Source: an uncultured Woeseiaceae bacterium (lineage in GTDB: Bacteria > Pseudomonadota > Gammaproteobacteria > Steroidobacterales > Woeseiaceae). From it: a DNA stretch of 64,000 nucleotides. Where the stretch lies: contig CAMYJB010000009.1 of the NCBI GenBank assembly GCA_947258565.1, forward strand, positions 32,947 to 96,946, in the 5' to 3' direction. The notes beneath the pieces are model-generated. The model was given only the letters and a program-made list of their open reading frames with translations. It was not told where the DNA came from and did not search any database. Positions 1 to 8,700 of this stretch are shown one piece after another. How positions within the stretch are numbered: the first letter of the stretch is position 1; every line of letters starts with the position of its first letter. The translations under genes were made by a program, and so were the position numbers.

Positions 1-1644
1 TATCGCGAGTCCTGTCCAGTAACCCAGCAGTGCGTCCTCGATCAGTCCCGAGAAATCCCAGCTGTCGTTGTACTCGTCGGACGGCTGGTGATAGTGCGTA
101 TTGTAGTAGTGATTCTGTTGCTCGCGCCCCCAGTTCGGCGGCCTGTCGACGTAGTCCGTGCCCGGCCTGAGGTACATTGCAGGCACGCCAATCTTCGCCA
201 GGCTGAACTGGTCGGAGCGGTAGAAATAGCCCTTGTCGGCAAACTGGTCGGGCTTGACCTCCCGGCCCTGCTCGTCCGCAATCAATTCGAGGATCTGGTC
301 GATCGACGACTTGCCGAGCCCGACGAACGTCACGTCATGCGTGTCGCCGAGGATATTCGGGTTGTCGTAATTGATATTCGCGGCGATGCGCCCCGGGGCG
401 AACGTCGGATTGTTCGCGTAGTAGAGCGAGCCGAGCAGGCCCTGCTCTTCGGCACCCACAAGCGCAAAGAGGGACGAACGGCGTGGCGCTTCCGGCAACG
501 CTTTTAGCCCTCGCGCAATCGCAAGCACGACCGAGACACCGGAGGCGTTATCCCGAGCGCCGTTGTAAATCGCATCGCCTTCTTCATTCGGCTCACCGAT
601 ACCGAGGTGGTCGTGGTGCGCCGTGTAGATTACGACCTCATCCTTCAGTTCCGGATCGCTTCCGGGAATAAGTCCGAGTACATTCGCACTCTCTGCGCGG
701 TTCAGTTCCACGTCCATCGCAATGGAGGTTGTTACACCGAGGGGCACCGGTTCGAAATCCCGGTTATAGGCCGCTTCGCGCAGCGCATCGAGATCCTTGC
801 CCGCCATCGCGACGAGTTCCCGCGCAGCGTCCTCGGTCACCCAGGCGTTCACCTGGTTACGCGGCTCGTCACCCGCCGGCAGCTCGAATTGCTCGCCGGT
901 CCATGAGGTCTGAACGACCTGGAACGGGTAGCCGGCCGACGGCGTCGTGTGGATGATGATCGCGCCAGCCGCACCCTGCTTTGCGGCGCTCAGGTACTTG
1001 TAGTCCCAGCGTCCGTACCACAGGCGGGTCTCGCCGTCGAAAAGCTCCGGATCCCAGTCGGGATCGTTGTTCATGATGAGCAGCACCTTGCCTTCGAGGT
1101 CCGCTCCCTTGAAGTCGTCCCAGTCATACTCCGGCGCCTGGATGCCGTAGCCGACGAATACGAGCTCGGCATTGCTGATCCCGGTGCGCTCCTCCTGTAC
1201 CCCGCTGGAAACGATGAAGTCGTCCCACTGCGCCAACGTACGCGTGTCGCCATGTCCTTCGAAGGTCCAGGTCTCCGGCTGCAGCGTATTGACGCCGACG
1301 AGGTCGAATTTCTGTTCCCAGCTGCCGTCTGTCGCACCCGGCAGCAGGCCAAGCCGCTGCATTTCTGCGGCCAGGTATTCCCGCGCTTTCACATCACCGC
1401 GACTCCCGGGCCCTCGGCCCTCATAGGCATCGCTGGCTATCTCGACGATGATGTCGCGCATGTAATCTGCGGTTATCGATTCGGCAGCTTCCTCCGCCGC
1501 CGGGTTGCCGCCGCTCACCTCGACGGCAACGGGCGACGAGAATTCGGGAGGCTTCCCCGTTGCGGGTTGCTGCGGCTGCTCCTTGCTGCAGGCCACCGCC
1601 ATGAGTGAGGCGACGATGACTATAAACAGATTCTTCAATTTCAC
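1..1644 (-). CDS. M28 family metallopeptidase lipoprotein (3' end outside window)
   Basis: Zinc aminopeptidase expected to trim peptides in the periplasm or at the outer membrane. I chose the GTG at 1644: a GGAGGT ribosome site lies 5 bases upstream and it gives a lipoprotein signal ending LMAVAC (Cys19). A protease-associated domain occupies the middle (around residues 220-270). The M28 core is clear: TAHHDHLG at 341-348 with first zinc ligand His343 or His344, NGARDNASG with the bridging Asp365, and GAEEQGLLGS with the Glu pair 399-400. The frame is open to base 1, giving 548 codons, so the last part of the catalytic domain lies beyond the window. Family is secure; substrate cannot be read. 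Confidence 0.93.
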   Translation of the reverse strand, partial: MKLKNLFIVIVASLMAVACSKEQPQQPATGKPPEFSSPVAVEVSGGNPAAEEAAESITADYMRDIIVEIASDAYEGRGPGSRGDVKAREYLAAEMQRLGLLPGATDGSWEQKFDLVGVNTLQPETWTFEGHGDTRTLAQWDDFIVSSGVQEERTGISNAELVFVGYGIQAPEYDWDDFKGADLEGKVLLIMNNDPDWDPELFDGETRLWYGRWDYKYLSAAKQGAAGAIIIHTTPSAGYPFQVVQTSWTGEQFELPAGDEPRNQVNAWVTEDAARELVAMAGKDLDALREAAYNRDFEPVPLGVTTSIAMDVELNRAESANVLGLIPGSDPELKDEVVIYTAHHDHLGIGEPNEEGDAIYNGARDNASGVSVVLAIARGLKALPEAPRRSSLFALVGAEEQGLLGSLYYANNPTFAPGRIAANINYDNPNILGDTHDVTFVGLGKSSIDQILELIADEQGREVKPDQFADKGYFYRSDQFSLAKIGVPAMYLRPGTDYVDRPPNWGREQQNHYYNTHYHQPSDEYNDSWDFSGLIEDALLGYWTGLAI

Positions 1645-1708
1645 ACTGGACCTCCGTGTATGAATGCGGCGTGCCGCGCGCAGCGGCACGAATGATTCCG
1701 ATCAAAAA

Positions 1709-2431
1709 TCAGGTATCGAATAACTCTGAGAGAAAGTACTGTGCCGCTGCCCAGGAGCGGTTATCGGCCGTTTCATTATAGACGGTCACGCCCGTGCTCG
1801 CGTCGGCGGAGGGATTGGTAAAAGCGTGACGCACGTTACCGTAGCAATGCAGCTGCCAGTCGGCTCCCATGCTGCTGAGCTCCTCGCCCAATGCAACGGC
1901 CTGCTCGGGCGTTGCCAACGGATCATCCCAACCGTGCAGGGCGAGGATGCGGGCTGCGATACGATTGTCCGCTGTGTTGCCGGGCGGGTCGAACAGCCCG
2001 TGGAAACTGATGACGCCGGCCAGTGCTTCGCCGGTACGCGCAATGTCGAGTACGCAGAGGCCACCAAAGCAGTAGCCGATCGCTGCGACGGCGGACGCAT
2101 CGACTTCCGGCTGGTCCCGCATCGCCTGCAGTGCCAGCAACAGTCGTTGCTGCAGGACGGCGCGCTCGCTCCGCAGAGCCTCCATCATCTCGCGGCAAAC
2201 CTCGATGTCGCTGCCGATCGCGTCCTTGCCGTAGACGTCGATCGCGAAGCCGGTATAGCCCTGCTCCGCGAGTGCCAATGCCTTGCTTTCCTCGAACTCG
2301 CTGCGGCCGCGAATGGTGTGGGCGACCAGCACGCCCGGGCGCGGTCCATGGGCCGCGTCATCCCAGGCCAGCAACGCTTCGAACACGAGACTGCCGTCCG
2401 CATATTCGACCAGGCGCGTTTTGATACTCAC
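1709..2431 (-). CDS. Dienelactone hydrolase family protein
   Basis: Alpha/beta hydrolase of 240 residues, the usual length for the DLH family, probably cytosolic as no signal is present. The nucleophile elbow GYCFGG places the catalytic Cys at 121. The remaining triad is likely Asp169 or Asp170 in HGWDD and His202 in RHAFT. Family members hydrolyse dienelactones in chlorocatechol breakdown, but most genomic copies, as here, stand outside any aromatic pathway and their substrate is unknown. It sits between the M28 peptidase and a small membrane protein, all on the minus strand. Confidence 0.9.
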   Translation of the reverse strand: MSIKTRLVEYADGSLVFEALLAWDDAAHGPRPGVLVAHTIRGRSEFEESKALALAEQGYTGFAIDVYGKDAIGSDIEVCREMMEALRSERAVLQQRLLLALQAMRDQPEVDASAVAAIGYCFGGLCVLDIARTGEALAGVISFHGLFDPPGNTADNRIAARILALHGWDDPLATPEQAVALGEELSSMGADWQLHCYGNVRHAFTNPSADASTGVTVYNETADNRSWAAAQYFLSELFDT

Positions 2432-2451
2432 GCGGGCGCGTCCGTTGCCGA

Positions 2452-2829
2452 TCAGCGTCGGGTAACGACGATGACCTCGACGCGTCCGTCAGGCCCGATG
2501 TACCAGGACGCTATGGTACTCGTGATGCTCACGATAATTGCGCCGAAAAGCGCCGACCAGAAGCCCGCTACCACAAAATTATCGAGCAGTGCGGCGACGA
2601 GCCCGAACATGGCCGCATTCAGCACCAGGATAAAAAGCCCCAGCGTGACCAGAGTAATCGGCAGCGTCAGCACGAAGGCAATCGGCCGGACAACCGCGTT
2701 GACGATACCCAGCAACACCGCTGCGAAAATAAAAGTCCAGGCGCCGGAAATAGTGACGCCCGGCACCAGCGTAGAGGCCAGGAAAAGGCCCAGCATGGTT
2801 ATGAGCGTACGTAGGACGATGCCTTGCAT
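2452..2829 (-). CDS. Phage holin family IV-like / YvlD-type small membrane protein
   Basis: A 125-residue integral membrane protein with four hydrophobic segments separated by short loops, including the diagnostic stretch NAVVRPIAFVLTLPITLVTL around residues 44-63. This is the COG1950 pattern, often labelled phage holin superfamily IV, although there is no phage context here and a lysis role is unlikely. The C-terminus RVEVIVVTRR is polar. It starts about 40 bases after the end of the first methyltransferase gene and may belong to the same transcript. Function unknown. Confidence 0.8.
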   Translation of the reverse strand: MQGIVLRTLITMLGLFLASTLVPGVTISGAWTFIFAAVLLGIVNAVVRPIAFVLTLPITLVTLGLFILVLNAAMFGLVAALLDNFVVAGFWSALFGAIIVSITSTIASWYIGPDGRVEVIVVTRR

Positions 2830-2870
2830 GGCCCGATTATGCGACGAGAAGCGCCCCTATGGAAGGATCG

Positions 2871-4142
2871 CTAAGGTGCCGGGCTGGCAGGTCGCGCATG
2901 AGGGCGCATCATCAGCATCTGCACGTTGCCGATCGCTCGTTCCAGGAAACCGCCTTCGCAGTAGCACAGGTAGTATTGCCACATGCGGATGAACTCCTCG
3001 GAGAATCCCATGTTTCGGACCTGGTCGATACTGTCGAAAAACCGATCGTGCCAGCGGCGTAAGGTCGTGGCATAGTGCGGCCCGATGTCTTCGAGGTCGA
3101 CGATCCGCATGTCGGTGACGCGCGTCAGCGTCTCGGACATCGCGGTCACCGATGTCAGGCAGCCACCCGGAAAAATAAAGCGCTTTATGAAGTCGACGGT
3201 CTTCTTCGCCCGCTCATAATGCTGGTCCGCAATCGTAATCGCCTGGACGAGCATCAGGCCGTCCTTCTTCAGGAGCTCGCAGCACTTCCTGAAGTACGTG
3301 TCGTGGAACTCGTGACCGACGGCCTCGATCATCTCGATGGACACGAGCTTGTCATACTGACCCGCGAGATCCCTGTAATCGCTCTGCAGCAAGGTGATTC
3401 GATCGCCAAGTCCTGCTTTCGTTATCGCGTCTTTTGCGTAGTCATGCTGCTGTTTCGAGATCGTCGTGGTGGTGACTCGGCAGCCGTAGTTTTTGGCGGC
3501 GTGGATCGCAAAGCCGCCCCAACCGGTGCCGATTTCGAGCACGTGATCGTCCCGCGACAGGTTCAGTTTCCGGCAAATGCGGTCGAGCTTCGCTGCCGAT
3601 GCCGCTTCGAGCGACATGTCCGCATGCTCGAAAATCGCGCCCGAATACATCATTCGTTCGTCGAGCCACAAAGCGTAGAAATCGTTGCCGAGATCATAGT
3701 GGGCGGCTATGTTTCGCTGGCTGCCGCTGCGCGTATTGCGGTTGAGCCAGTGAAACATTTTCTGCAGCGGCCTTGTCAGGTGCGCCGTACCGGAATCCAT
3801 GTCCAGCAACACGTCCCTGTTCTTCACCAGTATCCTGACGAGCGTGGTGAGTTCGTCGCAGGTCCAGCAGCCATGGATGAAGGACTCTCCAGCACCTACC
3901 GCACCACCGAACGCGATATCGCTGTAGAAGCGCGGATCGTTAATCGTCAGGTGAACGCTCAGGGGCAGTTCGTCTGTCACCTCGCCAAAGGTCTCGTGGC
4001 GGCCGTTCTCGCTGACCACGATCTCTCCGTTGCACAGCGACTCGAGGCGCGCGCGCACGACGCGCCTTGCAAGCGCCTCCAGGCCCGTAGGCTTCCTGCC
4101 TGCCTGGAGAAACTCGGGGGAGTGGATGGATACTGACTTCAT
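2871..4142 (-). CDS. Cyclopropane-fatty-acyl-phospholipid synthase family methyltransferase (copy 1)
   Basis: S-adenosylmethionine-dependent enzyme that adds a methylene or methyl group to unsaturated acyl chains of membrane phospholipids. The product is 423 residues, the size of two-domain CFA synthases. An N-terminal lipid-binding domain (1-140) precedes AHYDLGNDFY (147-156) and the SAM loop VLEIGTGWGG (201-210). The start at 4142 overlaps the stop of the DUF1365 gene as ATGA; an upstream in-frame start would only add 18 low-complexity residues. The DUF1365 and FAD-oxidoreductase genes are overlapped with it, a conserved trio in proteobacteria. Whether it makes cyclopropane, methyl-branched or furan acyl chains cannot be told. 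Confidence 0.92.
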   Translation of the reverse strand: MKSVSIHSPEFLQAGRKPTGLEALARRVVRARLESLCNGEIVVSENGRHETFGEVTDELPLSVHLTINDPRFYSDIAFGGAVGAGESFIHGCWTCDELTTLVRILVKNRDVLLDMDSGTAHLTRPLQKMFHWLNRNTRSGSQRNIAAHYDLGNDFYALWLDERMMYSGAIFEHADMSLEAASAAKLDRICRKLNLSRDDHVLEIGTGWGGFAIHAAKNYGCRVTTTTISKQQHDYAKDAITKAGLGDRITLLQSDYRDLAGQYDKLVSIEMIEAVGHEFHDTYFRKCCELLKKDGLMLVQAITIADQHYERAKKTVDFIKRFIFPGGCLTSVTAMSETLTRVTDMRIVDLEDIGPHYATTLRRWHDRFFDSIDQVRNMGFSEEFIRMWQYYLCYCEGGFLERAIGNVQMLMMRPHARPASPAP

Positions 4143-4915
4143 TGCGCCTCCGCTGCGATCTTCTGCCGCTTGTCGGGATGCGGGTACAGCGGGCAACGCT
4201 TGATCCAGAGCCGGAGCGCTTGCCAGTAGATGCCCGCAAGGACCTTGACCGTCATTAGCGGGAACCGCGCCAGGACGCTCGCCAGCGCACCGCCCGTTAT
4301 TTCCGTCCGCGTCAGATTGATGGACGCGTCGAACATTCGCTTGCCCGCATTCGAGTTGGCCATGTAAACCGTAAGCCGCCCGGCGGGATCAGTAAAGCAC
4401 CAGTCGTATTCCACGTCCATCGGCATAAACGGCGACACGTGCATCTTTTTTTGCGGCCGGAATCGCCTGACGCCGCGCTGACCGACGTCCATCGACTCGG
4501 GCAGGACGTACGTGTCGCGTTCACCCCACGGCGTGTTATTCACCTCGGCGACGATGGTCTGCAAAGTCTCGCCGTCCGCGTCGAAACAGTAGTAGAAACT
4601 GACCGGATTAAAGCAATAGCCGAAATAGCTCAGGTTTGTCAGCAGGCGAATGGGGCCGTCGGGGCGCTCGCCCGTTTCGCGCTCGACGAGATCGCGGATG
4701 GACTGCGAAAGCGGCTCATCCGGCGCGCCGAGATGATCCCGACGGCGAAAGCGCGCAAGCGCCGGTTTCGTCGCCGACCACAGCCAGCGCTTCCTGAAAA
4801 GTTCCGGTAGCTCGTCCAGGTCCAGGTACATCATGAACATCCGGTAACTGAACCGGTGCAGCACGGGCTCCGTGCGGGTGTGCTTAACCCGCCCTTCGTA
4901 GATGCAGCTCTCCAC
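4139..4915 (-). CDS. DUF1365 domain-containing protein
   Basis: A 258-residue protein of the COG3496/DUF1365 family. Typical features are the N-terminal CIYEGRVKHTRTEPVLHRFSY, the central LTNLSYFGYCFNPVSFYYCF and the later KKMHVSPFMPMD segment. No catalytic role is established. The family is almost always found with a COG2907 flavoprotein and a CFA-type methyltransferase, which is exactly the order here: it overlaps the flavoprotein gene by 32 bases and the methyltransferase gene by 4. Tight overlap suggests translational coupling and a shared step in acyl-chain modification. This is context, not demonstrated chemistry. Confidence 0.9.
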   Translation of the reverse strand: MESCIYEGRVKHTRTEPVLHRFSYRMFMMYLDLDELPELFRKRWLWSATKPALARFRRRDHLGAPDEPLSQSIRDLVERETGERPDGPIRLLTNLSYFGYCFNPVSFYYCFDADGETLQTIVAEVNNTPWGERDTYVLPESMDVGQRGVRRFRPQKKMHVSPFMPMDVEYDWCFTDPAGRLTVYMANSNAGKRMFDASINLTRTEITGGALASVLARFPLMTVKVLAGIYWQALRLWIKRCPLYPHPDKRQKIAAEAQ

Positions 4916-6158
4916 GGCTCTGCCTCTCCTCGAAATGGGCGATTGCGTTCAGCGCGCTGACGACGCCGTCTTCATGGAAACCGTTACGCCAGTAAGCGCC
5001 ACAATAGTAGGTTCGCTCGGTATTCAGTTCCGCCTGCCGCAGCTGCGCCGCAACACCGTCCCGCGAGAAAACCGGGTGCTGATACTCGATCCTGCGTATC
5101 AACTTTGCCGGGTCGATCTGACGGTCGTTGTTGAGCGTGACGCAGTATTGCTCGTCGCAGTCGAGGCCCTGCAGCAGGTTCATGTTGTAGGTGACCGCGA
5201 CATGGCGATGGGGGTCTCTCGGTATGTGATAGTTCCATGCCGCCCACGCACGACGGCGTTGCGGCAGGACGCTGGCATCGGTGTGCAGCACCGCTTCGTT
5301 ATCCTGGTAACGGATAGCTCCGAGCACGTCTCGTTCAGCCGACGTCGGCCTGTCGAGCATCGCGAGCGCCTGGTCGCTATGACACGCAAGGAATACGGCG
5401 TCATACCATTCGCTGCCGTGGCGGTCGGTAATGATCTCCACACCGGCTGCATGGCGAACAACGCGTCTGACCGGCGTTTCGAGCCTGATACGATCACGAT
5501 GCCCTGCAATCAGCTTCGTCACGTACTCGCGTGACCCACCTTTGATCACGCGCCAGACCGGGCGGTCTTTCAGCTGCAACAAGCCGTGATTATCGAAAAA
5601 GCGCACCAGGAAGTGCAGCGGCATGTGGCGGATGGCTACCGGCTCGGCCGACCAGATGGCCGCGGCCATGGGGACGAGGTAGTCGTTCATGAATTCATGG
5701 CTGTAGCCGTGCCTCAGGAGGTACTCTCCGACGGTCTGGCCGTCGTCCTCGACGGGCAATGCCGCCATCACCTCGCGATTGAAGCGCAGGATGTCGCGGA
5801 TCATCCGGAAGAACGGCGGCCGCAGGATATTGCGACGCTGAGCGAACAGCGCGTTCAGGCCCGAGCCGTTGTACTCGAGGCCGCCATCCCCCGAGCTAAC
5901 GCTGAAACTCATCACGCTCTGCTGCGACTCCTGGCCGATCTCGTCCAGCAGCTCGATAAAGTTGGGGTAGGTCCGGTCGTTGAATACGATAAAGCCCGTA
6001 TCGATCGCGATCGTCCTGTTGCCTGCCGGAACGTCTACGGTGTTCGTGTGCCCGCCAACATGCGACAACGCCTCATAGACGGTGATGTCATGGTCCTGTC
6101 GGAGCTTGTAAGCGGCCACGTTTCCCGCTATGCCCGTACCGACGATCGCGATTCTCAT
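4884..6158 (-). CDS. FAD-dependent oxidoreductase (COG2907, amine-oxidase-like fold)
   Basis: A 424-residue flavoprotein. The N-terminal dinucleotide loop is IAIVGTGIAGNVAA (residues 3-16), followed by the acidic end of the second strand in VYEALSHVGGHTN. The fold resembles phytoene desaturases and amine oxidases, and proteins of this group act on lipids. It is first of the overlapping trio with DUF1365 and the CFA-like methyltransferase, so a desaturation or oxidation of the methylated acyl chain is a fair guess. Its start lies 10 bases after the lipocalin stop. No signal peptide is visible. Exact reaction unknown. Confidence 0.9.
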   Translation of the reverse strand: MRIAIVGTGIAGNVAAYKLRQDHDITVYEALSHVGGHTNTVDVPAGNRTIAIDTGFIVFNDRTYPNFIELLDEIGQESQQSVMSFSVSSGDGGLEYNGSGLNALFAQRRNILRPPFFRMIRDILRFNREVMAALPVEDDGQTVGEYLLRHGYSHEFMNDYLVPMAAAIWSAEPVAIRHMPLHFLVRFFDNHGLLQLKDRPVWRVIKGGSREYVTKLIAGHRDRIRLETPVRRVVRHAAGVEIITDRHGSEWYDAVFLACHSDQALAMLDRPTSAERDVLGAIRYQDNEAVLHTDASVLPQRRRAWAAWNYHIPRDPHRHVAVTYNMNLLQGLDCDEQYCVTLNNDRQIDPAKLIRRIEYQHPVFSRDGVAAQLRQAELNTERTYYCGAYWRNGFHEDGVVSALNAIAHFEERQSRGELHLRRAG

Positions 6159-6168
6159 GCGTCTGCAC

Positions 6169-6699
6169 TCACCATTTTTGCGGAACGCGCTCGACCTTGG
6201 ACATGTCGTAACCCAGCGACTCGACGACGCCGAGCAGCGTCTCGTAATCGCTGTCGGATATGTTCGGTTCGCGGGCCATGACCCAGACGAAATCGCGTTT
6301 CTGCCGGCCGATGATCGTCTGCGAGTAATCCTCGTCCAGGTACACGATGCGGTAATCGGCCTTTATCGGCCATATGAAGCGCATACCCCAGAGCGCATTC
6401 GTATCGGTGTCGCGGACGAAACCCTTGGGGTTGTATTGCTTCAGCTCGCCGTCGAAGCCATCGTCGCGAAACGTGAATGTCGTCGCGATCGTGCCGTCGT
6501 CGTTCATTGCGTATGTCTCGACTGCGTTGTGCGCGCCTTTTTCCAGAAAAGTCGGGATATTGGCGATCACGTACCAGTCGCCCATGAATCGTTCCAGGTC
6601 GACGTAGTCTACGGTTTCCATCTCGGGTCCACTGCTCGCGCAGGATGCAAGGGTCAGGGAAGCGGCGATTATCAGCGCCGATTTTCGAAGAAGTGTCAT
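6169..6699 (-). CDS. Lipocalin family lipoprotein (Blc-like)
   Basis: A 176-residue outer-membrane lipocalin. The signal ends LTLASC, making Cys20 the lipidated residue. The lipocalin motif FMGDWYVIANIP starts near residue 37, and the late motif VMAREPNISDSDY is typical of Blc. Bacterial lipocalins bind fatty acids or lysophospholipids in the envelope, so this one may carry or salvage acyl chains altered by the neighbouring enzymes. It begins two bases after the DUF6134 stop codon, inside the same minus-strand operon. The family call is firm; the ligand is inferred from relatives. Confidence 0.92.
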   Translation of the reverse strand: MTLLRKSALIIAASLTLASCASSGPEMETVDYVDLERFMGDWYVIANIPTFLEKGAHNAVETYAMNDDGTIATTFTFRDDGFDGELKQYNPKGFVRDTDTNALWGMRFIWPIKADYRIVYLDEDYSQTIIGRQKRDFVWVMAREPNISDSDYETLLGVVESLGYDMSKVERVPQKW

Positions 6700-6700
6700 G

Positions 6701-7363
6701 TCAGCTCAGCTCGTAACGGATGATCCGGCCACCCTTCGCAACCGACTCCAGTGCCAGCCACTCCGAGTTCTGCGAGTACCACAATGTAATGTCCATCTTC
6801 CGTGCGGTGAGCCTGACAGATCGTGCAGGGATTTCCCGGCCGTCAATTTCGACAAGGTCATTGCCCAGTTCCTCGACCTCGACGTCGAGGTACTCGCCGG
6901 TTTGAGGGTTGAGGAGACGCGGCTGCTCGAGGAATCCCGGATTCCAGTACGCGAAGGTCATGACGCACTCCGGGAGTTCTGCTTCCCGGTCACCCGTATC
7001 AATGACAAATCCGTTGTCCGTGCGAGTACCGACGACATTCAGCTGCTTGCCATTGGAATCCGTGCGCGCCTCGAGTTCGTTGAGGCAGCCGCCAGCCCAG
7101 TTCTCTTCCGCGCTGTGCCGGTAGCTGAACGCGGTGACGAACAGGAACTTGACGTCGAAACTCGCCTCGCTGCGGACAGCGGCATTGCTCCTCGGTCCAT
7201 CTATCTCGAAGCGGTGGTAGCCGATCTTCTTGCCGTCAAGAAACACATCGAACGTCAGCGTCTCGTTGGCGAAGTCATTCGCGAATGCCATTACGGAAGT
7301 GAAAGCGAGCAGCAAGTGTGCGACAAGAATCCGTTTCAAAAGCCTCATGGTGTTTACCTTCAT
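6701..7363 (-). CDS. DUF6134 family secreted protein
   Basis: About 220 residues with a signal peptide (hydrophobic run VAHLLLAFTSVMAFA) and then a beta-rich domain starting ETLTFDVFLDGKKIGYHRFE, the signature of DUF6134. Function unknown, periplasmic by its signal. Two starts are possible. ATG 7363 overlaps the stop of the DUF1295 gene as TGATG, which favours coupling. ATG 7348 has a GAAGG ribosome site 8 bases upstream. Either keeps the signal peptide. The family often accompanies lipocalin, DUF1295 and CFA-like genes, so a part in the same lipid pathway is likely. Confidence 0.82.
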   Translation of the reverse strand: MKVNTMRLLKRILVAHLLLAFTSVMAFANDFANETLTFDVFLDGKKIGYHRFEIDGPRSNAAVRSEASFDVKFLFVTAFSYRHSAEENWAGGCLNELEARTDSNGKQLNVVGTRTDNGFVIDTGDREAELPECVMTFAYWNPGFLEQPRLLNPQTGEYLDVEVEELGNDLVEIDGREIPARSVRLTARKMDITLWYSQNSEWLALESVAKGGRIIRYELS

Positions 7364-8145
7364 CACGTCGTCGACGCGCTCTTCGGAGCGCCAGGAAAAA
7401 ATGCATTGGTGCGGCGGATGTAGTCGGCGTATTCGGGACGACGATGGCTGATCGTCTTCTCCAACATGGCGACGCCGGAAACCTTCAGCAGCAGGAATGA
7501 CATCAACAGCGGCGAAAGCACGGTCCACCAGCCACCTGCTGAAAATGCAAACAGGTAAAAAGCCCACCACACGCAGAAATCGCCGAAGTAGTTGGGGTGC
7601 CGCGTGTAGCGCCAGAGACCGGTATTGAGCACGCGACCTTTGTTCGATGCATCACGCTTGAACCTCGCGAGCTGGTAGTCGCCGCCGGCCTCGAACACGA
7701 AACCGACCAGCCACAGCGCGAATGCCAGGACCTCGATCAGGCCGATGCCGCCCGGGTTCATGATAGCCGGCATCAGCGGCATCGCGATGATCCAGGCAAG
7801 AATGCCCTGCAGGCCGAATACGATATAGACGCTCTTGAATGCAAACCCGGGTTCGTTGTTCGCCCTGATTTTCTGGTAGCGATAATCCTCAGGCTCGCCC
7901 CAGTTCCGCGCCGTGATGTAGATGCTCAGGCGCAGTGCCCAAACCGCCACGAGAGCCGTAACCAGCATTCCCCGCGCGCTGAGCGGTGAGGCTGCGACGG
8001 CGAATACAACTGCGGCGATCAGGAAGAACAGCGACCACAGGCTGTCGACAAAGGCGACGTTACGGATCGTCACACTGACGACCCAGGCCGCAACACCCAC
8101 GCCGAGAATCAGAGCCAGGGCGAAAAGATAGACCGAGATATCCAT
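7363..8145 (-). CDS. DUF1295 domain-containing membrane protein (steroid 5-alpha-reductase-like)
   Basis: A 260-residue polytopic membrane protein of COG3752. The C-terminal signature is GLWRYTRHPNYFGDFCVWW, shared with steroid 5-alpha reductases and isoprenylcysteine methyltransferases, followed by a final hydrophobic hairpin. Such proteins reduce or methylate lipid-like substrates within the membrane, so this is a plausible acyl-chain reductase, unproven. The start at 8145 forms a TGATG overlap with the DUF2878 stop; an open frame continues upstream but reads antisense-like sequence through the DUF2878 gene and is rejected. It is part of the long minus-strand lipid operon. Confidence 0.88.
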   Translation of the reverse strand: MDISVYLFALALILGVGVAAWVVSVTIRNVAFVDSLWSLFFLIAAVVFAVAASPLSARGMLVTALVAVWALRLSIYITARNWGEPEDYRYQKIRANNEPGFAFKSVYIVFGLQGILAWIIAMPLMPAIMNPGGIGLIEVLAFALWLVGFVFEAGGDYQLARFKRDASNKGRVLNTGLWRYTRHPNYFGDFCVWWAFYLFAFSAGGWWTVLSPLLMSFLLLKVSGVAMLEKTISHRRPEYADYIRRTNAFFPGAPKSASTT

Positions 8146-8699
8146 CACGAGATCCTCTGCCCTACGACATCGCCCCGCGGCCCCTGTGCGGACACGCCGT
8201 CCAGGCGCTCGCCGAGGCGCATCAGCAGCGGCATCATGACCGCCCACCCGATTGCCAGCATGGCGACTGCAGCCGTCTGGTCCACGAACTGGATTCCACC
8301 GATCTTGTGGCCAGCGATATAGGCCAGCGGACCGCCCACGAAACCGAATGCCGATGCGAGCAACGGCCGCCCGCGCATCCAGCGCATGGACAGGTTGATC
8401 GTGGTGCCGAACAGCATCCACATCGTGATGATCCAGTATGGCGCCAGCGAGTCGCTGACCATGCCGGACGGAAAGGTCACCCAGCCGGCCGCGACGAGCG
8501 CACTGTCGAAGACGGCGCCGAAAAGGCCGCAGCTCACGATCAGCATGAATTCCGAACTGGGGCGCTGCGCGCGCACGAGATGGATGGCCACCGCCAGGAG
8601 GACCACCAGCGGCCCGAGCCACGGGAGCTGTTGCGCGCCACCGAATACCGATGACAACCAGCCGAGCTTGAATGCGGTGATGTTGATTAACAGGTTCAT
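8145..8699 (-). CDS. DUF2878 domain-containing membrane protein
   Basis: A 184-residue protein with about six hydrophobic segments and the family hallmarks NITAFKLGWLSSVFGG at the N-terminus and WIITMWMLFGTTIN in the middle. No enzymatic motif is visible. DUF2878 genes recur beside CFA-type methyltransferases and photolyases, as here, where it begins one base after the stop of the second methyltransferase gene and overlaps the DUF1295 gene by one base. It is probably an inner-membrane partner of the lipid-modifying enzymes. Function not established. Confidence 0.85.
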   Translation of the reverse strand: MNLLINITAFKLGWLSSVFGGAQQLPWLGPLVVLLAVAIHLVRAQRPSSEFMLIVSCGLFGAVFDSALVAAGWVTFPSGMVSDSLAPYWIITMWMLFGTTINLSMRWMRGRPLLASAFGFVGGPLAYIAGHKIGGIQFVDQTAAVAMLAIGWAVMMPLLMRLGERLDGVSAQGPRGDVVGQRIS

Positions 8700-8700
8700 A

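Noticed and set aside
2452..2829. Phage holin annotation as evidence of a prophage
   Set aside because: The family name is historical; no phage structural, integrase or lysis genes are nearby.
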